A stretch of 64,000 nucleotides of DNA from Lineus longissimus (Eukaryota; Nemertea; Pilidiophora; Heteronemertea; Lineidae), in the NCBI RefSeq assembly GCF_910592395.1, contig NW_027020281.1:1-64000 (forward strand). Reading direction: 5' to 3'. The position numbers were made by a program, and so were the translations under genes. How positions within the stretch are numbered: position 1 is the stretch's first letter; the number at the start of each line of letters is the position of its first letter. Positions 58,201 to 64,000 of this stretch are shown here, one piece after another. The notes under the pieces were generated by a model. The model worked only from the letters and a program-made list of their open reading frames with translations, was not told the origin of the DNA and did no database searches.

Positions 58201-61200
58201 ATCACGCCAGCGACCCGAGTTCGAGTTCCACTCTGTCGTCTTTTCTTCTTTTTCTCTCTGCAACTTTTTGGCTCACCGTAGGGGAGTCTATACAATACCG
58301 CAGTGTCCGTCGTCCGTCGTCGTCCGTCGTCGTCGTCGTCGTCGTCGTCGTTGTCCGTCCGTCGTATCCTAGTTCAAAAACAGTGGCACGTTTCTTAACC
58401 GCTAGGTCTATGAACTTAAAACTTTGTACACATGACCCCCTAGGTCAGATGACCCGTGACACTAAATTTCTGTCCGATCTGATTCTCTACTTGGCCACCA
58501 GGGGGCCAAATGTGGATATCTAAAAAGTGTGATATCTCGCTTATTAGTGACTTGTTTTCGATGAAACTTTTGTTGTAGGTACTCATAGCAAATATACATC
58601 TTATATCATACGGGTTTTTAATTTGACCTATTTTTCAAGGTCACAGAGGTCATATGGCGTAAATTGGCCGTTAGAGTGTAAACTATGGCATGTTTCTTAA
58701 CCACTAAAGCTATGAACTTGAAACTTGGTACATATAACCCCCTATATCACATAACCTCTGGTGCTGAATTTCAGTTTGATCTGATTCTCAACTTTGCCAC
58801 CAGGGGGCCAAAAGTGGAAATCTAAAAAGTGTGATATCTCGCTTATAAGTGACTTGTTTTCGATAAAATTTTTATGGTAGGTACCCTTAGGAAGAATACA
58901 TCACATATCTTACGGGTTTTCAATTTGACCTACTTTTCAAGGTCACAGAGGTCATATGGCGTAAATTGGCCGTTAGAGTGTAAACTATGGCACGTTTCTT
59001 AACCACTAAAGCTATGAACTTGAAACTTGGTACATATAACCCCCTATATCACATAGCCTCTGGTGCTGAATTTCAGTTTGATCTGATTCTCAACTTTGCC
59101 ACCAGGGGGCCAAAAGTGGAAATCTAAAAAGTGTGATTCTTGCTTATAAGTGACTTGTTTTCGATAAAATTTTTATGGTAGGTACCCTTAGGAAGAATAC
59201 ATCACATATCTTACGGGTTTTCAATTTGACCTACTTTTCAAGGTCACAGAGGTCATATGGCGTAAATTGGCCGTTAGAGTGTAAACTATGGCACGTTTCT
59301 TAACCAGTAAAGCTATGAACTTGAAACTTGGTGCATATAACCCCCTACATCAGATAACCTCTGATGCCAAATTTTGGCTCGATATGATTCTTTATTTGGC
59401 CACCAGGGGGCCATAATGGAAAAAGTAAGAAGTGCAATATCTTGCTTATTTTTAGTGATTCGTTTTCAATAACATTTTTATGGTAGGTTCTCCTAGCAAG
59501 GATACATCACATATCATATGAGTTTTTGATCTGACCTGCTTTTCAAGGTCACAGAGGTCAAATGGCGTAAATTTGTCGTTTGATTGTAACTATGGCACGT
59601 TTCTTAACCACTAAAGCTTTGAACTTGAAATTTGATACACATGACTCCCTACGTCATGTAACCTCGGACACCGAATTTCGATCTGATCTGGTACTCAACT
59701 CGGCCACCAGGAGGCCAAAACTAAAATAGGTAAAAAGTGCAATATCTCGTTTATTATTGACTTGTTTTTGATGATATTCTTATGGTACTTACTCCAAGCA
59801 ACGATACATCACATGTCATACCGACTTTGGTTTGATCTATATACTATACATGTACAATGTTTCTTAATCTGGATGAATTACAAAGCACCAAATATCTATA
59901 CGGTGAGCACAATGGCCCCTGGCCGTTTCATCTTAGGTAGGCCTACTATTAATTTAAAAAGAGCCCTCTGTTGTCTATTTCCTGGCAACGGTTCCTTGGT
60001 TCCTTCTCATAATGCTACATTTTACAATTCTCCCATCTGGCCTCTGCATGCAAATTGGTAGACATTTCAACTTTACCATCCCATAATATGCTGTTGGGAG
60101 AATTGAGTGATCAGAACTTGAAATAACCCTTATTCATGTTATTGTGACCCCTTGATGTCGAGATCTTGCACAATTTCTTCACTGAGAAGCTACATTTTGT
60201 AGTGTACTGTAACTCACAGGCTCTATGTTGGTACATGGAGTGTCACAGCCTATGCATGGTCAGTCTCCAGAGTGTGCCCAAGAAATGGTCTCTCTTGTAA
60301 GTTGTACATGTAATAAAAAAGCTGACTTTGATGGTAATCATTCGTTGAGTGAGATGTAAAATATACTGTGGACACTTTCACAAAAAAATCTAACCCCGCT
60401 GCTGACAAGGATTTACATCCTTGCCGACATGCATCTCTTTTTATCTAAAAATTGTCATAGACACTAAGTCAGTTTCGTCATTCAGTACACGGACAGTCGT
60501 GCACGCAACCCGATTTTCACTGATTCCGTAAACGGCACAAGTGGAAATAACCTCTGCCATTGTTGAAAATTATTTATTCATAGGCGAAAGCTCCTGCCTA
60601 CATTGTATGCCTTTATCCTATAAAGATAAAAAGATAATACTTTTTTTGTAGATTAAATGGAGTTTGTGTGGTGACAGGGTACAGCCCAAATAGAGTCCCA
60701 CATTGATGGGCCACGCCCACCATCCATTTTCAATCATTTCCCCTCAAAAAGACCATTAATTCATTCAGTGAGAGCAATGTACAATAGAAGTGTCACAATT
60801 AATTTAAAAGGTTTTAGCTCACCTCTCAGCAGAGGTGAGCTTATCCTACATGTCCTATAGTGTCCGTCGTTGCCCGTCGTCGGCGTCCGTTAGCAGGGCA
60901 ATGTTCTGTAACTGTTGGAGCTATTGTGTTGAAACTTGGTACACATGTACCCTTACATGCCTTACAATGTATGTAGTGGCACTTTGGAGACCAAGTTTCG
61001 GTCCGGTTCGATGCATGGTTTGGCCACCAGGGGGCCAAACGTTAAAAGTGAAATTATGCAATATCTCCCTTAATACTGGTCAGAAAATTTAGAAAAAAAT
61101 GTGGTAGTACTTAAGCAAAGGTACATCCCTCCGGGTTTTCAATTTGACCTAGTTTTCAAGGTCACAGAGGCGGAACTTCATTTAAAACTAATAATTTTAC

Positions 61201-62231
61201 AGTAAGGTGGTTTGTTTTGTTTCTTTTTGAGCTATAAAATAAGCTTCTGAAGTTGTGTGGCGTGTATCTAGTTACCCTCTGATCTACCTCTAAAATTTGG
61301 CATCCTTGGACTTCAAATATGGATGCCAGGCGGCCATCTTGAAATTGAACTAAGTCATATTACTCTAAAACTGATGATTGGATTTCAAGCCAATTTCTCG
61401 TGTTTATGACTATGTATATAGGTACCCTTTACATTCTCCTGAATTTTTAGTCAAATCTTTCACCTACATTTAATATGGCTGCCAGGTGGCCATCTTGAAA
61501 ATCATTCAAAGTCCTATTACTCTGAAACTGATGATTGGATTGCAACACTTTAGTTTATGTTATCCCAAATTTTTAATGTAATCTGATGACGAATATGGCT
61601 GCTAGGCTGCCATCTTGAAAATTCAACGAAACCTTGTTACTTCCTAACCTAAATCTAATCAGCAGGTTAGGGAGTAACAAAGTTTCGTTGAATTTTAAAT
61701 GTCAACCAATTTCCTAGAGACATGCAAATGATATGCACTAACATGAACTGAGGTGAGCACATGGTCCCTGGACCATTCATTGTTTTTTAGGCTGCCACAG
61801 GAAAATAACTCTTTTTAAAAAACGTCCTGTGTCAGGTGTTCTGTGTTTCGATAGGGAATCTGGTCTCTCAAGTGAAGGCACCTCAAACGTAAAAGTCGCT
61901 GGCTTATTCCATTTGACAGTGGCCAATACGAAAAGGCTGAAAATCGACAGTGGCCCAGAAGCTTACGTGTAGTTTTCGGGACTGTGTCTTCACTAATGAT
62001 AGTTGTATTTTTCAGGTCCGACTAACATGCTTGGAGATGGACCTCGATGACTTGAAGAAAATGCAAGGCAAACCTCCCGAGGAAAATCCGACTCATGTAG
62101 CAACCATCTTCTATACAAAAGCATATGACATGCTGAAGAGGGATGAACGTGCACAGTTGATATACATTATGCGGCACCTGTTGTTCCTCTCAAATGACAA
62201 TGATGCAAATCTTTTACCCACTGTTCTCTGA
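49892..62231 (+). CDS. Unrecognised nuclear-type protein, paralogue B (six exon segments)
   Basis: Segments: 49892 to about 50323, 50368-50435, 51037-51177, 56259-56382, 56654-56962 and 62016-62231. From 50435 onward splice sites and phases (2, 2, 0, 0) are the same as in paralogue A, and the aligned exons share motifs. Exon 5 here has a strong Lys/Arg tract (KKTAQKSKKRKKVPK), an acidic run and SKLRGQ. The last exon has LTCLEMD and AYDM. The junction between the first two segments is unsolved: the reading frame of 49892 meets TGA at 50324, and no intron of credible length restores the frame. The gene may be damaged, or the sequence may contain an error. Family unknown; nuclear role inferred from composition. 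Confidence 0.7.
50368..50435 (+). CDS. Paralogue B, candidate second segment
   Basis: Lies between TTTCAG (50362-50367) and donor GTGAGT (50436). Its frame (ITEAESVLQRKR...SLKIAW) joins the next exon perfectly in phase 2. The last residues align with the end of paralogue A exon 1, so it may be the tail of one exon whose frame was broken just upstream. Confidence 0.5.
50493..50912. mobile_element. Foldback element with TTTACCCAGGACCAACCTGG ends
   Basis: AAGTTTACCCAGGACCAACC at the left is inverted at the right end. The inner arms (CACTTTTCCAACC, GTTTGAAATTCCATGAA-like) also pair over roughly 100 bp. It lies in the intron before 51037. No coding capacity. Confidence 0.8.
51037..51177 (+). CDS. 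Paralogue B, exon aligned with A exon 2
   Basis: Acceptor TTTTTTTCAG, donor AA|GTAAGT, phase 2 in and out. Encodes two amphipathic helices (LKTFLKTLKSVLKKAVNSQ, FVDLFQVFAGMFLVQF). Confidence 0.8.
52171..53760 (+). mobile_element. Dispersed repeat copy E2, nested in E1
   Basis: Begins with a hairpin header (TTTAGCTCACCTCTTAGCAG and its mirror AGAGGTGAGCTTATCC), then a GTC microsatellite (about 52213-52265). It ends GGTGAGCACAATGGCCCTGG. It splits the E1 phrase CATAC(A/G)GGTTTTT / ATTTGACCTAC. It carries the MITE at 53078-53539. Confidence 0.8.
53078..53539. mobile_element. 462-bp MITE with CCGTATTTTCCGG ends, TA duplication
   Basis: CCGTATTTTCCGG and CCGGAAAATACGG form perfect terminal inverted repeats between TA dinucleotides (53076-53077 and 53540-53541). 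The sister repeat reads ATCATAGGTACATCTAATTC near 55510, a single-TA empty site. The interior has repeated GACCCGCAC phrases and no transposase. Confidence 0.95.
54038..55960. mobile_element. 1.9-kb hAT-like element with CAGTGACTGCCTTTTGA ends
   Basis: CAGTGACTGCCTTTTGA and TCAAAAGGCAGTCACTG are perfect inverted ends flanked by CAGTCT on both sides (54032-54037 and 55961-55966). CAGTG ends suggest the hAT superfamily, although only 6 bp of duplication is evident. It contains repeat copy E3. No transposase frame is visible. Confidence 0.85.
54599..55745 (+). mobile_element. Dispersed repeat copy E3, nested in the hAT-like element
   Basis: Close sister of E2: the same hairpin header, GTC microsatellite (about 54643-54703) and tail, with few differences over more than 1 kb. 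It lacks the 462-bp MITE. Confidence 0.85.
56259..56382 (+). CDS. Paralogue B, exon aligned with A exon 3
   Basis: Acceptor TCTTTCAG, donor GAG|GTAAGT, phase 2 in and 0 out. NDLRYDYEDEVFHKPTVVVT ends in VAE, matching VATIAE of paralogue A. Confidence 0.85.
56654..56962 (+). CDS. Paralogue B, exon aligned with A exon 4
   Basis: 103 codons, phase 0 to 0, donor CTG|GTATGT. Basic KKTAQKSKKRKKVPKREF, an acidic run (DEGDDDMDDDVEF), SKLRGQLGIELLADIE and LGLTVEAT, in the same order as in paralogue A. Confidence 0.85.
57309..57595 (+). repeat. Short chimeric repeat copy (AGCTCACC header, GGCCATCTT body)
   Basis: TTTAGCTCACCTCTCAGAAG header, TTGGCCGCCAGGGGGCCATC at about 57382 and tail AAAGTGAGCACAGGGTCCCT. 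This links the E-type and GGCCATCTTG-type repeats as one superfamily. Confidence 0.65.
58266..59933 (+). mobile_element. Dispersed repeat copy E1', about five 302-bp units
   Basis: Header TTTTTGGCTCACCGTAGGGG, GTC microsatellite, then units starting with GGCACGTTTCTTAACC near 58385, 58687, 58989, 59290 and 59595. Tail GGTGAGCACAATGGCCCCTG. It is the uninterrupted counterpart of E1. Units two and three are nearly identical, so internal tandem expansion looks recent. Confidence 0.85.
60813..61790 (+). repeat. Chimeric repeat copy: E2-type start, GGCCATCTTG-type end
   Basis: Header TTTAGCTCACCTCTCAGCAG, one E-type unit to about 61170 (second AGGTCA decayed), then GGATGCCAGGCGGCCATCTT (61320) and later copies, and tail GAGGTGAGCACATGGTCCCT (61751). 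It includes the hairpin at 61617-61697. Confidence 0.7.
61617..61697. repeat. Hairpin, about 33-bp arms, inside the repeat
   Basis: AAAATTCAACGAAACCTTGT...CTAACCT is mirrored as AGGTTAGGGAGTAACAAAGT...GAATTTT around a 13-nt loop. The related copy at 43205-43240 has only the first arm. Confidence 0.85.
62016..62231 (+). CDS. Paralogue B, last exon
   Basis: Acceptor TTTTTCAG, 71 codons and TGA. LTCLEMDLDDLKKMQ and FYTKAYDMLKRDERAQLIYI align with paralogue A's last exon. AATAAA occurs about 235 bp downstream. Confidence 0.85.
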   Translation, partial: VRLTCLEMDLDDLKKMQGKPPEENPTHVATIFYTKAYDMLKRDERAQLIYIMRHLLFLSNDNDANLLPTVL

Positions 62232-63470
62232 GCAAATGTTGTGACCATTTAATACTAGGGCAATCATTTGTCACTTTCTCTTGTCTTCTTCTTCCTTTTG
62301 CGATCTCTACTTTCTCTTTTTATTGCAATGGACAGAGTGCAGAACGTAGAAAGTTTGATACAGCTGTGACATGCAAACAATAATGGTGTAAGTTACGAAG
62401 AATGATGATGCTTGGCAACGTGAGCACACTAAATGGTTTGGTGTTTCATTGAATTGGTAAAAGATCAATAAATCAGGTTGACTAATCCAATATGGAATTA
62501 TATGGATGGATTTTTCCCATTGAGTCTGTCAACTAGCAAACACGCTGGCAGTTCTTACGTAATGATGAATAATGAGCCATTAATTTGCATGTTAAAGTGA
62601 CATGATGATTGAAAGAGGTAAGACATGTAAGAGGAGACAGGTGTGTGGTACATTGGTATTACTAAACATTTACATTCTACATGTATTCATGGCTTATGGA
62701 ATACCAAAAGGCGTGATGGCTCAAGAACTTGTACATGTATCTTGTCCAAATTTTTTCCGGTTTAGGGGCCAAATAATGCCCCAATTCTCAGTAGATGGAG
62801 GGAGTGTTACATTGTATGTCGAGGCCTTTATTTTTTTGCTGTTGCTGTTTAAAATTACTGTTAACAATTTATCAGTTACCTGACGAGTACCTCTTAGTCT
62901 AACACATAGCAATGGTCAAGCAGTTCTATCAGATATCAGTAGCTAAAAATACTTTTTTCTCTCCAACATTGGGATTTTCCCACTTTTACATTTATGTGCC
63001 TGGTGCCCATGGCCAGAAGTAATAACAAAGGTAAAGTGCGTTCCAGTCTTCTTTTCGGGGGTCGCCCAATATCGTATGTAATTCAATAATCTACCATTTA
63101 TTTATTATATTTTGTTGTCAGCCTCTTTCCATTTTGGTATTCCTTTGTAATGACATTCCACAATATCTGCCGAGAAACCATGATCCTGGTGCCTGGCAAT
63201 CTTTTTTTCTGTTTGCTTCACAACTTGATTCTTTACATTTACAGTAACAAAGTGTTTGATGGTTTTTCATCATTGTGCCATGTCTGTATATATTAGTAGC
63301 AGTGTTTCTTTGAGTATTTCTATTTCTTTATTGAATAATGAGTAAGTGGCAAAACTAATCGCCGAAGTGGGCCGAACACACAACTCGGTCCGTCGTTGAA
63401 AGCAAGGCCAATGTAAATTTTCTTTTATTTTGGAAAATATAACCTGACTTACCTGACAAATACATTAGAA
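62232..63470. other. Intergenic, nothing recognised
   Basis: AT-rich sequence after paralogue B. No gene or repeat structure that I can support. Confidence 0.4.
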
Positions 63471-63478
63471 CATCCTTG

Positions 63479-63998
63479 TTGAATTTGAAAGTTTCGATAT
63501 CTAGCATGGAAAATAGTAGTGAATTAACAGATCCTAAAACATTTGAAATTAACATTCTGTCAGGAACATACTTGATATAGTGACGTTTTGCTCTACCGTT
63601 CCGAGAACCAATTCACCAGACTGACTGTTATCATGGTGTCTCGACTTTTCCTAATACCGTATACTTTATCTGGTCAATCGAATGTGAAAAAAAGAGGTCA
63701 TTTACCACTAAAATGTTCCAAAAATTAACCCTCATTTATTCGCGATGGAGCCACCGGGTTCGTTGGCCTGATTCTTGGTATCGGCTTTCGAGAACTGAAA
63801 AACCTGCCCTCTTGATGACGTCATACACAAAAACTTGTCTTCCTCGGTGAATTCGTTCTTGAAAAAGGATTGCGAAAGCTCACTATAAATTTGAATGATA
63901 AACTTCATTATATTTACCTCTAGAACAGAGTGAATGGTGATGCTGTGCATTGTGAATGTCGTGTCTAAGATCAGATGACGATGCACGACGTCAGTCAT
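63479..63998 (-). CDS. Candidate exons of a minus-strand gene, unrecognised
   Basis: Two pieces. A possible first exon runs from ATG 63996-63998 (MTDVVHRHLILD...HSVLE) to a donor-like GAG|GTAAAT near 63918. A second open stretch (about 63479-63600, containing NVLGSVNSLLFSMLDIETF) ends at CAG|GTAAGT in the minus orientation. The phases do not join directly, so an exon may be missing or the start is wrong. No family recognised; this could be the start of a gene reading leftward from the window edge. Confidence 0.3.
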
Positions 63999-64000
63999 TA

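Overview
The window reads as non-coding-rich genomic DNA of a marine invertebrate. Introns have canonical GT-AG ends, and transposons are dense and of many kinds: Maverick/Polinton, pogo-like and hAT-like DNA elements, foldback MITEs and non-LTR retrotransposons. GTC microsatellites sit inside repeats, and the word AGGCCTA recurs. This suggests an invertebrate deuterostome (echinoderm, hemichordate or cephalochordate), but the lineage is an inference and a lophotrochozoan is not excluded.

Region 1 (1-10.6 kb) is a decayed Maverick/Polinton. It opens with a nearly perfect 5.9 kb palindrome (two 2,962-bp arms, 5-bp spacer at 2963-2967). Each arm holds the same broken protein-primed DNA polymerase B. 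A collinear plus-strand block follows: packaging ATPase, small basic protein, a third element protein, a chromodomain integrase with two in-frame stops, a frameshifted small membrane protein and a truncated structural protein.

Region 2 (10.6-35 kb) has one single-exon protein kinase on the minus strand (HND instead of HRD in the catalytic loop). The rest is repeats: a 63-bp minisatellite, exon-like cassettes near 15 kb, several MITEs, a 1.2-kb terminal-inverted-repeat element, two dead non-LTR retrotransposons, and a 2-kb array of a 79-bp unit carrying two younger insertions.

Region 3 (35-62.2 kb) is the most interesting part: two tandem paralogous genes on the plus strand, which I do not recognise. 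Both use the same series of exons and intron phases. Both have a basic-then-acidic tract followed by a KLRGQ motif, and both have a TGACGTCA box about 75-80 bp before the start codon. The first has a clean 419-codon model. The second has an unresolved stop and frame conflict at the end of exon 1. A spliced Tigger/jerky-type transposase gene lies in intron 1 of the first paralogue.

The introns of both genes are packed with repeats. Near 51.5-56.1 kb transposons are nested at least three deep, and paralogous repeat copies supply empty sites for several insertions. A repeat family dispersed here carries an AGGTCA-CAG-AGGTCA (DR3-type) motif in each roughly 300-bp unit. The last 0.5 kb holds candidate minus-strand exons of another gene.
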